Shown one piece after another: positions 44,690 to 56,170 of a stretch of DNA of 64,000 nucleotides. The position numbers and the translations under genes are program-made. The notes below the pieces were generated by a model, which had not been told where the DNA came from, ran no database searches, and saw only the letters and a program-made list of their open reading frames with translations. The stretch comes from Hydnum rufescens UP504. Lineage: Eukaryota > Basidiomycota > Agaricomycetes > Cantharellales > Hydnaceae. Within the stretch, counting starts at the first letter, position 1; each line of letters begins with the position of its first letter. The stretch spans positions 405,368-469,367 of the forward strand of contig MU128912.1 of the NCBI GenBank assembly GCA_014904985.1, given 5' to 3'.

Positions 44690-45540
44690 AGTGGGTCTTG
44701 CGATATCGATTTTTCTATTGGTTATGACCAAACTGAAGAGAACTGCGTCGTGTTAACAAGTGAGTTACTTTCTGCCGCATTTGCCCACAGGATGGCATGT
44801 CGATCAAGCGATCCTGTCCGAGGATGACCGCGTAGTTGTGATTCGATTCGGCAGTGACGCAGATAGCCAATGTATGAAAATGGACGAGACACTGTATGCG
44901 GTGGCGGAGAAAGTGCAAAACTTTGCTGTTATCTATTTGGTGGATATCACCCAAGTGCCTGACTTTAACAAGGTGTGTGCGAGAGACGAGCCTCCCTTGT
45001 CAAATTGTGGCTTATTCCTTGATATTTTAGATGTACGAGTTGTATGACCCATGCACTGTCATGTTCTTCTATCGGTCAGTGACGTGTTTTCCTTCATTCT
45101 TCCGTCCGTAGTCCGGCTAACGGCCGGCTCGTCGGGGTCATCCATAGAAACAAACATATCATGATTGACTTGGGTACGGGAAATAACAACAAGATGTACG
45201 TCATCCCCCTTGACACCCTACGTTCCACTGAAATTAACAGGGTCCCAATTCTAGCAATTGGGCAATGGAAGATAAACAAGAAGTCAGTCCTCTCATCACT
45301 GCCACTGACCGATCTCGTTCGACACATTGATCTGATCATTCACCACGGGCTCGCCGCACACCCAGATGATCGACATCATCGAGACCGTGTATCGAGGGGC
45401 GTCGAAAGGACGAGGTCTGGTTGTCTCTCCTAAAGGTAGAGCTTTTTTTTCTCTACCGAGGACGTGTCGTCGGTTATCGTTCACTGCGGCCCCATCTGAC
45501 CGCTGTCTCGATAGATTACTCAACCCGGTACCGTTACTAG
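44690..45540 (+). CDS. DIM1: Spliceosomal U5 snRNP protein Dim1/Dib1 (TXNL4A, U5-15kD)
   Basis: Thioredoxin-fold protein essential for pre-mRNA splicing, part of the U4/U6.U5 tri-snRNP. The spliced product reads SYFLPHLPTGWHVDQAIL, DRVVVIRFGSDAD, VYLVDITQVPDFNK in family order, then MYELYDPCTVMFFYR, NKHIMIDLGTGNNNKI, NWAMEDKQE, and MIDIIETVYRGASKGRGL, ending VVSPKDYSTRYRY at 45540. This is the full, nearly invariant family sequence of about 142 residues. No ATG sits before SYFLP in the genomic frame: the codon there is GTG at 44760. A GT-AG intron 44691-44760 would splice A (44690) to TG (44761-44762), making a split ATG. Five further short introns follow. Confidence 0.97.
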
Positions 45541-46925
45541 AAGCAGAAGATACCTCTTTGATGTGGAAACCGTGAGTGGTTCCCCACCCCCCCTGTTCAC
45601 CACGAACCTTGAGCTCGAAATTAAAGCAACCCTGAAGATTTTAATCTTTGCTAAGAACCCAGTGTCCACAAGGATTGTGCCGTTTCACGTCGGTTACTGT
45701 AAAACACAACTGTCCGATAGTGGCAGTGGATCTATCAGTTTGGCTAATCAGAGCATTGCGATTGTGTACATAATAACTGACCGGCCTATTCCGGTATACC
45801 AGCCGACGGCCCTAAGCCACCCTCGTTCGTTCATCTATAGGTGTCGCGCGCGGTTCAGGCTCGGGTAAAAAATAATCGAATTAATTGATGGTATCTTCAC
45901 GTTGAGTGCGGGATTCGCGAACAATGCACGGTCATGCAGTGTGTGATATCGGTGGGACGTCGTATTTGGGACGGTGCATGTGCAATGCTGCTGGGAACAA
46001 CGTTGCAATACACTCTGTGAGCGCTTAGAATCGCTTGCAATTAATGCAATTGGTGAATCATCACCGCAATACCTCGTGTTACAGGAATGAATGGGTTGCA
46101 TAGCATGCATTTCAGGTAAGATAATACTTTATTAGTCGTCGGGCCGAGAGTTGAATGCGATATACAAATTAAAAGGCACAAGGTTGAGTGGGATCGGGGG
46201 GCGGCTAATTGATGTGGCGAAACGAGAGGATGACGAGCGATAAGGGGAGGGGGGGCGACGACGTCACGCCAGGAGCTAGTGCAGATGCACTAGTCGTCTA
46301 TGGGTGGGGATGGGGTGGGAAACACCGTTAGAACGCACAAAGGGGGTGCCCCCAAATACGGAAGCCACAGTTTGAATGTCCATGTCTTGCGAAGGGGTGA
46401 AAGAAGTTGGATGCCAAGGAAGTGAACAAAGGACGATAATAGTGTAAATGGATGGTCCGAGCGCAGTTTCTGATTATGATATAGCGGAGGAAAATAAAAA
46501 CAACGATGGCATCGCAAGTAATATACGGAGGGCCGAGGTAAACACAAAAAGCGGCTCACAGGATATAACCAGCCCTGGGGAAGAGATAAAAGATGGCGTG
46601 TGTGAGGGAACGATAAATCAAACAGAAAGCCCAAGAAAAGGAACTGAATAGAGATGAAAAACTAGTTTTGAAGAGCAAGTCTGGGTGCGAGCGTCCGAAG
46701 ATAAACCGAATGGAGAAGTTCGAATGAATGGAATCTGGAGGACTCCACCCACGGTCGTGCGATCATTGACGGTGTCAGGAGTTGGTGAGATATTGTCGGA
46801 AATGGCCATGGGGATTATCAGTAGCGGCGAGCGGCGAGGGCCACAGTGTGCGTGTATGTTTGATGCAGATAAGAAATGTATAGTGATAGCCGTCGGCGCC
46901 AAAGGGATCTTGTTGGGCATGCTTT
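45541..46925. other. Intergenic between convergent DIM1 and Rheb
   Basis: 1.4 kb without a supportable gene. Open frames such as 45563-45868 and 46290-46634 have no motif. It includes the long 3' flanks of both genes. Confidence 0.4.
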
Positions 46926-47735
46926 TCACATGATAACACACCCACCCTTCCCCGCCTCTGTGGATCCGGCGGGGACTGTCTTTTCGATTTCCCCAAGAGC
47001 GAGGTCGAATACTTTGGCTGGGAACATAGGCGGAGCTTGAGCGAAAACGGGCAGCCAACATCAACTTGTCGTACTCACCAATATTCATATTCTGCCGTGC
47101 ACTAGCCTCTACCCAAGCTGACCCCAATGCGTCCGCGAGTTTCTTTCCCTCCGCGGCGGGTACTTGTCTATTGTCGGAACTGTTCCAGTTATTGTCATAT
47201 CGGTAGAAGCACAGGCTTCATAGACACACCTATCCTCAACAAGATCGCTCTTCTGCCCCACAACGACACATGGTATTGAGGCCATGCCAGATTGGTTGAC
47301 GATTTTGTCATGTACCGTTCGGACCATGTCGAATGAGTTACGGCTGGCTACTGAGTAGACAAGCACATAGCCATGTATCCCCACGGCATGCCGTGAGCTG
47401 AGGAGACTGTACTCGTCTTGGCCAGCGGTGTCAATGATGTCGCATTCGTACTCTTGGCCATTGTGCTTTATTGCTTTGGTGAAGGTGTTTTCGATGGTGG
47501 GATAGTACTGCGCAACGAACTTGTTCTCGATAAACTGTGTGACAAGTGATGACTTCCCTGGGGACCGGGGGCAGTCAAAAACGGCGTTTTTGAAACCTCG
47601 GCTGGGGACATACCGACCGATCGGGAGCCCAAAACAGCTGGAAAAGCGGCGGAGTGAGGTTCTGGGTCTGAACCAAGGTATGAAGGAAGGCAAACCTATT
47701 TTGCGTTTGCGAAAGAGGGCATCGTTGCTTGCCAT
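46926..47735 (-). CDS. RHEB: Rheb-family small GTPase
   Basis: Ras-like GTPase that activates TOR complex 1 and, in fungi, controls basic amino acid uptake. Exon 1 (47735-47696) encodes MASNDALFRKRKI. A 24-nt microexon (47637-47614) encodes AVLGSRSV of the P-loop. Exon 3 (from 47557) gives GKSSLVTQFIENKFVAQ, the effector loop YYPTIENTFTKA, switch II DTAGQDEYSLLSS, VYSVASRNSFDMV and VVGQKSDLVEDR. Further exons give EGKKLADALGSAWVEAS and KVFDLALGEIEKTVPAG, ending in the farnesylation box CVIM. The G1-G5 motifs are all recognisable. Rheb's Arg at the Ras Gly12 position is present (GSRSVGKSS), as is typical. It converges on DIM1. Confidence 0.97.
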
Positions 47736-49766
47736 GACAGGTGTGAGGTGGCGGCAAAGAGTGAGTAGGTGGGGGAGTAATTAGGTATACATCCGGAATA
47801 CGGCCTATATAACTTTCGCGTTTATATGTTTTTGGAGGAGCGGTTTTGGATAAGGCGAAACTAAATCTTGGAACACAACGAAATCTCATCTATCTTTCCA
47901 AACCAGGCTAGGAAGACGGGGGGTCCCTAGGCAATACATCTACCGATGGAAACGAAAACAGCAACGAAACGATCATTTTTTGCAACCGGAATGCTGCGTC
48001 AACATCTGCCCAGTCGAAGGGGTGGCCGCATTAGCAGTCAAGGCTACGGAGTTTCCTCTATTTGCAGAGACTTCCCCAAAGCGTCCAAAACAATAGCGTA
48101 ATATTTCTTACTGGTGCTTTCGTGCGTCCGGCTTCTTGGCGCGTCGGGGCTCATTGACCGTAGGCACAGATGGGAGTCGGCCTTGGGCTCTCCGTAATAA
48201 CCATGGTCCATGGACTTGAGAGACGTCCGGTTCGCCCCATCTAGACCAGGTACAATTTGGGAGTTTGGTAGGCCAAAAGGCCCTCTGTGTTAACTCCATT
48301 TATTTGCAAGCCAGGTGACCCCTTCAGGTTTGTTACCCCGCATGACACTCTCCTGGTAAGTCATCCCTGAACCCCTCCCTGTTTTCTCCCTGGTCTGTCG
48401 TCTCTCTTGCCTGTGATGAGAGCGGCCGGGGCCATCTGACCCCCTCGAACCTGACATCTCCTGCCTTGTTCGGAGGGGGAATGATCACCCCTTACCGGCT
48501 GGATCGTCGTCAACGTATCCATCTCGCTCTGAGGCCTTTCCCTCGCGTGGAGACCATAACCGCCTCTTCTGATTATTTCATTTACCAGAACGGGTGTATC
48601 AGTATGATTCACTCACTGAGCCGTCCGTTTCTCGTGTCTAGGCAATCATTCCCGCGAGAACCCAAACGCCGCCAGTTGGTCATGCCCCTTCAGGACTATT
48701 CACCCTAACGCGGCGAACCCTCCTTTTCTTCCCCCCACTAATTGTGAGACGAGACGGCTGCAATAAGTATCTTAGGGGTGACTGAGACCCGTCTTCACGC
48801 CGCTCAGTCACAAGCCGCGCTGCTATTCTCATCGGCGCTATCCAGCTACAGAATAAGGAATGCGAATAAGGAATGCCACCCTGCCCAACTACGCCAAATA
48901 TAGCCTCGGTATTTGGCGTCGTCCCCCCCCCCCAAAAACGCCTGTCAACCGTCCAATTGTCATAGGGACTGTTTCCCGCTCTTCGGACGATCCTCTCCCC
49001 GTTACGTACCCCCTTCAATAATTTCTTTCGTCCTGCTCCAATACAGGAAAGACCGAAAATGAGGCGAGAGTTGGCACCTGCCAAGGCAATCGATTGATCG
49101 AACCAAACTCACTCGCATGCATGCACGTGAGCCTCTATGCCTCGTACTCCCGGACCCAGCGGGTCGTTCACCAGCAACTGTTGATACTCTTTGATACTTC
49201 CTTGGGGCGTATGTGGGGCATTCGATTTAACCTCGGAGTTAGAGATTTGGATAATGCGGGCTGGGGGAGTCTAGACTCCCTAATTTCAAGTCCTTTGCAC
49301 TCTCGGAGGGATCCGCGATCAGCTCTTGATATTATCGTTTGGACATGTGGTCTGTATGATCATATCAATATTACATCGATCTCTAGCTCTAGTCTTACCG
49401 CAGTTCTTTCTTTTAGTTCTGCGGGGTGCAAATATCCTACAATGTGCACTTCTTTGGAAAATGTTGTACGCAATATGCACTGGTCTCCGCTCCGTTCTGT
49501 CTTCGGATAGATCGGTTTGTTACTGTGCCTGGCGTATATGAACGAAGCATTGGGTAGCGGCGACAGGCGCCAATCTCCGACTTCGTTCGTTATGAGATAG
49601 TTTATGCATGCTCAAGGTGTGAAGATAGGGGTCAATTCAAACTCTTCACGGATTTTGAGAAGGGCATACATATATCAAGCTGTATGTGTTATTTTCATAT
49701 ATCCAGTGTTCAAGGCTTGCTTTGTGTCTCCGCAGAGTAATCCATCATATGTCATCATCCCATTAT
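47736..49766. other. Long region without a recognisable gene
   Basis: About 2 kb. C-rich stretches (for example the poly-C at 48926-48937) and a short direct repeat of GGAATGCGAATAAGGAATGC type near 48857-48877. No splice-supported coding sequence, tRNA or terminal repeats found. Confidence 0.35.
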
Positions 49767-50767
49767 TTAATAACTATGCATCACTATTCGTGCAACTTGT
49801 TCATCACTATCACCCAATCGAATATATTCAAGTGAGATCTCGGTCATCGTCCACTTGGCGATGAATCTCCCCGAATGTTGATCCAGACGAAGTAGGTAGA
49901 CCTGCCGAAATCCAGAGAGAGATGTCCCGAAAGAGCGGGTGGGCGGGCAGGCTCGGGAAGATGTACTGGGAGGCATCTTCCTGGGTCAATGTTTCTCTTG
50001 GGAGCTTGGGAGCCGTCGAGAAGAAGGATGAGTACTCTGTTACGGCGGGGCACGGGACTGGGTGGGATTGGGCCGAAATCCCTCAGGGGAGCAGCGATGT
50101 GGATATCGAATCTGTCTTCGTCACGCTCGACATATGAATCGTCGGCTACCAGTTCGGCCTCGTTCTCAGCATCGACCAAGGGCTGGAAAGGGGGAAATAT
50201 CGGGCACTAGATCACGAGGTTTGGTGCTAATACAGGAGCTCGAACGAGATATGCCACTAGAAAATCGGTTTCTTTGATTTGGCACACCTGTTTTCATCTG
50301 CAATGAGATCCGTCAGAGTGGCTTGTATGGCCTCCATCCTTTCCACTTGTGTGGTCGCCTCCCGCGTGATTTCAGTATCATCAAGATAGACAGGAGAAGC
50401 AAGAGAGAGGGGATGAAACGTGAAGAAGTCAAGAGCATTGTTCACTGGTCTCGAATGAGAACGGAGAGATTCGATCGAGTTAGAAAGTGAGTCTGCCTTC
50501 GACAAACGAATGTTGACCTTCGAGCTGAACAATGGCAGGTGGGAGTGGGACTGATCGGAGTGGCTCGCAGGGTGTATGAAAGTGAGATGGATGCGTGATA
50601 GTACGGTATCTGGGAGCCTGAACGATAACTTTCAAGATCGGGGAATAGACGTGGACATACTGTGTGGGGGGGGGGGAGGATGGATCGGGCACAAAGACCA
50701 ATACAGAGGATACAAATGCATCCCATTGATCGAAGAAGCCACGCGAGGCGCGATACAAAGTGTCCAT
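49767..50767 (-). CDS. Hypothetical multi-exon protein
   Basis: Coding-like blocks on the minus strand suggest a gene from about 50767 (MDTLYRASRGFFDQWDAFVS). The next block, around 50620-50290, is the most convincing: SRIHLTFIHPASHSDQSH, LSKADSLSNSIESLRSH and TTQVERMEAIQATLTDLIAD, the latter being helical and possibly a coiled coil. A third block at 50179-49850 has two competing readings (DAENEAELVADDSYVERDED, or FFSTAPKLPRETLTQEDASQ with FPSLPAHPLFRDISLWISAG). The end is uncertain, at or after 49767. I do not recognise a family, and exon limits are tentative. Confidence 0.35.
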
Positions 50768-52136
50768 TCAGAAGGTTTTGGGTGTGATGGTGTTTCTAGT
50801 TGGTAGAGCTGGCCCGAGCTTCTAAGCCAGGATACAAACCTAGAGAGGGGAATGCGAGGTGTGATGACTACTGTCCTCAACAACACCAGGTACTTGATGT
50901 TTTTTCATGACGTCTACACCAGCGTCGGATTGACGGTAATACTAGCTGCAGACAAACAGAGCGGGACTGTATGTCGAGTTTTAGGCTTGGTTACCCCAAA
51001 TGCAGAAATACAAGGCGAAAACGATCATACTGCATGATTAAAGACGACTGCAAGCGCGACAGCATTCACATTAGGCCCTGCTCGGATACCCAAGAAACAT
51101 TGCCTCGAAACGCGTTTCTCAATATGAAAATGGCGAAGCGACCTAAATTTTCATATTGAGAAACACGTTTCGAGGCAACGCTTCTGGGGTATCCGAACGG
51201 GCCTTCATGTTGCGAAGAAGAACCGAGCATTCTGTTTTGGGCCTAGTATTCAAGGATCTATAGATACCAATTAATTGATTGGAAACCTCGAAAACCATCG
51301 TTGATTGATACAATCAAGCTCGAGCACCGCGTTGCAAAGTCGGTCATCTTAGAAAAGTGCACGTGATCCAAGTCGAAATTTGCTCCCTAACTCCATCTCC
51401 ACCCGCTGTGGCATTCTGTTCTCCCTAAATTCAATACCTTTACGAGGTCCGTCACGTGTTTGTTATATTGAAAACCTCCTTTGGTGTCCGCTTTCGCCTG
51501 TTAATTCAGGCATGGTGTAAGGTATATTTTCCAAGTACTTGAGAGTTTTTCTTGTTTAGAAAGTCTTATCTGATCGCTGAGTGTGAGGCAGGAGCAGGTT
51601 TTGACATGTCCTTGTCCACCTCGAGGCTCCGAGCAGTCAATTTCTCATGCCCATTTTCAGTATCCTGCGGATTGATTCCATAAGCATCAGGCAGCCGGCT
51701 TTTCCTATACAGCAGGACTCAAGAGTATGCAAGAAATGCAAGACTATGTAATACATCGGTAAATACACAGACACACCGAGGGACAAGAGGAGGAGCAGGG
51801 CACCGAACACGTGTCACTGACCATGAACAAGTGTCGAGTTCGATTGACCTCAAATGACCCACTGACCATTGGGATGACCCGGTCGACCAGTCGGATTTCG
51901 GACCTTCGACCTTTTTAGACCCGGTCCGTACAACACTGCGCATGGGCATTCAAATTCCTTCGATGAAAAAGACCAGCATAAGCCAGTAGACTCTGAGCAC
52001 TGCAAAGGATGGGTGAACTCAGGTGATTGTCAATATACCACCTATCCTAAGGACTCACGTTAGAAGTCACGCCAATGAAAAGAGTCCTCGTCCTGTGGTC
52101 GGAAGATGATACCAGGGCGATCCTTCAATGCAGGGG
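50768..52136. other. Intergenic, contains MITE copy 2
   Basis: No gene supported. The MITE at 51074-51204 is the only structured feature. The right end is the 3' flank of the GH5 gene. Confidence 0.4.
51074..51204. mobile_element. MITE, PIF/Harbinger-type ends, copy 2 (near-perfect hairpin)
   Basis: Same family as 13239-13363: ends CTCGGATACCC and CCGAACGGGCC in inverted orientation, shared inner block GCGTTTCTCAATAT. The two arms pair over about 55 bp. The inner 31 bp (from TGCCTCGAAACG) differ at one position, and the loop is about 15 bp. TTA lies on the left; the right flank reads TCA, so the target duplication is degraded or mutated. Confidence 0.85.
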
Positions 52137-53923
52137 CTATCGGAAAGTGAAAGTCAACGCCGCATTGTATCCCTGTTCAAACCCATGATCAAACTCCCAT
52201 AGTTGAGGACCAGACCCCCTGGTCTTAGCATGCTCGCTCGCCCGCCTCTTCATCCATCGCTGCCGGAAGCCGAGTTCTGATACGGTGGAACATCTCGGAA
52301 TGGCCTGAATGAAAAGCCAGGCATCGTCCCATCCCACAGAAAAGCCATCTTCAAAGCGCCAAGTTTCGCCATTCGGCATGCCATGCGCGCCCCAATAGTT
52401 TGTGTGAGCAGCTAGCATTCTGACCTGTTAATTTTTCTGTTCTACCCAGGATGCAACATGGGACGTACCAGACGCTTCGCGCAAAGCGTGTCCTTTGGTA
52501 TCTTCCGGCACGTCTTTGATTTCTTCGCCGCGTTTTCGCCCAACCCATTTGGGTATAATGTCTGCCAAAACAGCATCCCGAGCACACCATCCTGCATCCC
52601 AGCCGTGTCCCTTTTTATACGTCCACCAGAACGAACCGGCGCAGGTGGCTTCATATGCGTCCATCTGTGCCCGGACGAATACCCTTCTCTGCCTATCCTG
52701 TTCCCCTGCATTCCCACCGCCGAGGCTGGAAGGACCCAATGCACCTGACCACTCGCCTACTATGACGTTACCCCCAGCCTTCCTCGATAATTCCGAGAGG
52801 TCTTGCTTTGTTCTGTCCCTCATGATAGCCGCATGCTGGTCACCCGTCAGCTGGGCGTCTCCAGGTGTGAAGCAGCGATACAAATGGTGGTCCATGACGA
52901 TAAAATCGGGCCGTTTGCCAGTCCACTGCGAGTACCAATTCCCATCCCACGCATCCCCAACATAGAGGGGAAAGTCCGGTGGCGCGGAGGCGCGGCGTAC
53001 TTCCTCGATGGTCGATTCGTACCAGGCCTGCAACTTATCGTTGTTCGCGGGCTCGTTCATCAATTCCAAGCCGACGACATTCGCGATCCCGTGGAGATAC
53101 GCCGCAAGGACTTTTAACACCAGAACAGTGGCCTCACGATTGGATTGCTCCCAGAAGTGCACCTGCCCTGTTCCGGTCCCACTATGCGCGTCTCGGTTCT
53201 GTGCACCAGGGGCGGCGTGTAGATCTAACGGGAACGAATTATGCTTCTCCGATTTCAGGCCTTATGACTAGGGCCCGTACGCACCGATCAGGACTCCAAT
53301 GCCATACCGGTCTGCCGTTCTTGATGGCATTCACGATTCGACTCCATGCCCCTTGGTATATATCGCCATACGGGGCAAAATCAGTTCCCTTCAGGACGTC
53401 AGGCTCGACGCCGCACACATGATAATACCCGATCTGTACACCATGCAACCATTCAAATTCAGCCAATCTATGTGGGGCGCATGTGAGAAGGGTATACTGG
53501 GGCGCACCGGAATACGGACAGTGTTGAAGCCATGAGCGCTTAGCCATTGCCAATCCCCCTCAGTGATCCAGCTATCCCAGTGTGTTTCTAGGATGCGCCT
53601 GGCGTCCTGAGCACGTGCAACGTCCAGATCGCTTGCGCAGTTTGGCCTGGTATTGCAGAATGGGGATTCGGCGATCCATCTTTCTAGAGTAAACCATGAA
53701 CCTGAGGAACGATGGTAATGAGATTGAATTTTACAATTTGCATAGGGATAATAGCAAAAACGTGCACACCTAGATTTATACCCCTTTGCTTGCGATAACG
53801 GTAGATATCGTGTTCTGAAATAGAAGGAGACGCCCAAATGTCATCTGGTGCGAAGCTTGAAGGGGTGTCTTTGGAGACGATCTTGTCCAATTTGTCGCCG
53901 AGTTTGTGGAAGAGTTTGTGCAT
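52137..53923 (-). CDS. GH5 exo-beta-1,3-glucanase-like enzyme without signal peptide (YBR056W/Exg3-like)
   Basis: Beta-glucosidase/exoglucanase-fold enzyme. The start at 53923 (MHKLFHKLGDKLDKIVSKDT) is amphipathic and not a signal peptide, so the protein is likely cytosolic or mitochondrial, like yeast YBR056W. Motifs: YRKQRGINLG, SWFTLERWIAESPF, DWQWLSAHGFNTVRIPV, GYYHVCGVEPDVL, VLIDLHAAPGAQNRDAHSG, ELMNEPANN (acid/base Glu), FIVMDHHLYRCFTP, NVIVGEWSGALGPSSL (nucleophile Glu), CAGSFWWTYKKGHGWDAGW. The C-terminal exon gives ANTNYWGAHG and ends GYNAALTFTFR at 52137. Several introns of about 50-60 bp are inferred. Both catalytic Glu are present, so it is predicted active. Confidence 0.92.
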
Positions 53924-54244
53924 GTCTCTAAGGAGAAGGTTAGGAAAGCTCAGGTGCAGTCTCGTATAGGATGCTGTGGACCTCTGGTTACGAGACTGTA
54001 GTTGGATCTACGGAAGCAACCGATCGGCGCAACCAATGGTGGACGCTTTGGGCCATAGCAAGGCCACAGGATATACGATCGACATCATGACTTTCTTGAT
54101 TCAAGGCCTTCCCATTCGCTAGCTGGGCAACTTATTTTTACGAGGCCGTACCCTTGTATGCCAGCGTACAATATTACTGTAATAGAGATACACTCCAGAT
54201 TCCTACCAACGATCCAGCTAAATCCATAACAAAAGATGACGTTC
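53924..54244. other. Short intergenic region
   Basis: Promoter of the GH5 gene and 3' flank of the next minus-strand gene. Nothing else seen. Confidence 0.4.
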
Positions 54245-55767
54245 TCATCCCACGTCCCCTCCCGCCCCACCATTTTCGCTCTTCACCTTCATGATCTCCA
54301 ACTTCTCCATCACGGCCCGGTGCAGACTGGACAGCGGCTTCCCGCTCGCTCGTTCCTTCCCTTTCGCGGTTCTCGATGATGACGCACCCGTGCTGGGGCC
54401 CGCCCGACTTCCCAACGGCGCTGATAACAATGAGGCACCAGCGGAAGCAGTGGAAAACTGGGGTTCGGAAGAGCGAGGTGGTACTGGGTCGATAGGCGTC
54501 GTCAGGTGTGCGGGGATTACTATGGGCGTGGGTTGTATCGGATGGGAGGCCTGGATGGAGATCGTAAATATCAGTTGGCTCCCCACATAGTAGTATTGTA
54601 GGGTGCAGAAAGCGAGACGCACGGTACGACGAGGCTGATTGAAATGGAATGCAGCCCAGGGAGGGTACTCTCGTTCGAGGCGGATGATGTGCTCTTCTAT
54701 AGACTTGAGGCGAAGTCGGATATCCTCCGGGGGACCAGGCACTAGAACAACGGAGGTTGAGTTGAGGGAGAGGGAGAAATCGAGGGCGAAACGTGACAGA
54801 AACACACCGTAGCGAATGGCAAGGTGATCCTCGATATTCCGGAAACGTTCACCGAGACCCGGATGCCGTTCCAGTGTCGGTATATTCGATCTAATGTGAT
54901 TCTCTTCGATCCTTTCGCTACCTTGATCCCACCTGCACCCTGCCCCTCATCCCTCGTTGCCGGGAGATCATGTGCTGCAGTGGGAGTGGCACCAGCAGAA
55001 GCGACATGAACAGTGCGCTTGAGCAGGCCGTCGCCTTGCGACACCGTGGCGACGTCATATTTCATCTGTACATCCCGGTCGACTTTTATGGCGTCTGTAC
55101 GAGCGGATGTGGGTACGGGCATGGTGACATCCTCTCCATCTGGTACGCCATCCATGTCCGTGGAGACCAAATCCCCACCCACGCGCCGCCGTTTTGCAGG
55201 ACGCAAGAACTCAAGCGTGTTGCTCGTGTTATTACGAGCACGGTTCATCGCGAGCATGTGAGATATCGAACGATTAAGCTGCAACATTGCCGTAAAAGCA
55301 TTGGTTTGTGATCTGGAGGAGACGGGCCAGAAAAATAATAGCGGCAACAAATGCTTACAGTCCTAGGGGAGACGGCATGTACGGCATCCTGCACGTAGTC
55401 CACCTTGCGCTCTTCAAGCTCACGGCTGTCTCGGATTTTCTCATCCTGGACCCGAGAGTACTTAAATGGGACGGTAGGATATGACGAACCAAGAAAGCTC
55501 ACAGCTAGGTCATGAACCAATTTTGCAAGGGCACCAGGAATAACTTCCTTCTCGAACGTGCTATTCATAACGAGCATCTCGAGTTCAAAGGCTCTGATCG
55601 TCTCATGAAACCCAGCCTAGAGGTAAGGATGAGAGACTGGAGCCATTTTCCTATGCCAGACGTGAACCGACCGTGGAGAAAAATTCTTTGATACATTTAT
55701 CCCATCCTCCGGGTCCAGAAGTGTCGTCAGTAGATACTTGACTACTCTCTTCACGCAGAGCAGACAT
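54245..55767 (-). CDS. Nuclear protein of unknown function
   Basis: Start at 55767 (MSALREESSQVSTDDTSGPG). A GTCGGT...CTAG intron joins KEFFST to AGFHETIRAFELEML, followed by VIPGALAKLVHDLAVSFLG and RELEERKVDYVQDAVHAV. A later exon gives NTLEFLRPAKRRRVGGDL (a strong SV40-like nuclear localisation signal), KGSKRITLDRIYRHWNGI, then VPGPPEDIRLRLKSIEEHI and EREYPPWAAFHF. The tail is Ser/Ala-rich and ends LHRAVMEKLEIMKVKSE, stopping at 54245. Exon joins are consistent and the blocks look conserved, but I do not recognise the family. The helical N-terminus and paired basic motif suggest a chromatin or kinetochore subunit; that is inference only. Confidence 0.62.
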
Positions 55768-56170
55768 GATCAGGGTATGTGATCCACTCGACGCGGGCGC
55801 TGCATTTCAGGCGCAATTTCTTGCCCTGCGATTCAATTTCTTCGGCTCGTCCCGACGAGAACAATCGACAACCGGTCCGCCTTCTATGATGCTGACTTGG
55901 AATATCTTGTATTGGGCAGGGCTTCCCAGGGGATGCGCCTTAGAGCCCCTCACAGCAATCTGGAGATGCGCCTGGGGACAATGATTCCACCAAGACAGGT
56001 GCCCTCTCGAATCTCTCCGTACACTATGCCACCATCTCGTACTGCGTGCATGTGGTCTCCACCGTCATAGACCTCCGTTTCCGTATGCCCCCAAGGTTCA
56101 GAGGCTCTATTTTTATTTTTATTTTATTTTTATACAAAATATGGCATTCTAGGGTGCAGACGCACATACA
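55768..56170. other. Intergenic
   Basis: Promoter of the nuclear unknown gene plus an AT-rich TTTTATTTTTATTTTA stretch at about 56107-56132 that flanks the F-box gene 3' end. No gene supported. Confidence 0.35.

Noticed and set aside
44760..44762. GTG as the DIM1 start codon
   Set aside because: Fungal nuclear genes initiate at ATG. A GT-AG intron that rebuilds ATG exactly is available, so a non-ATG start is the weaker explanation, though not excluded.
48300..48720. Possible transposon near repeated CCCCTTCAGG strings
   Set aside because: The strings are short, and no longer terminal repeats or target duplication could be found.
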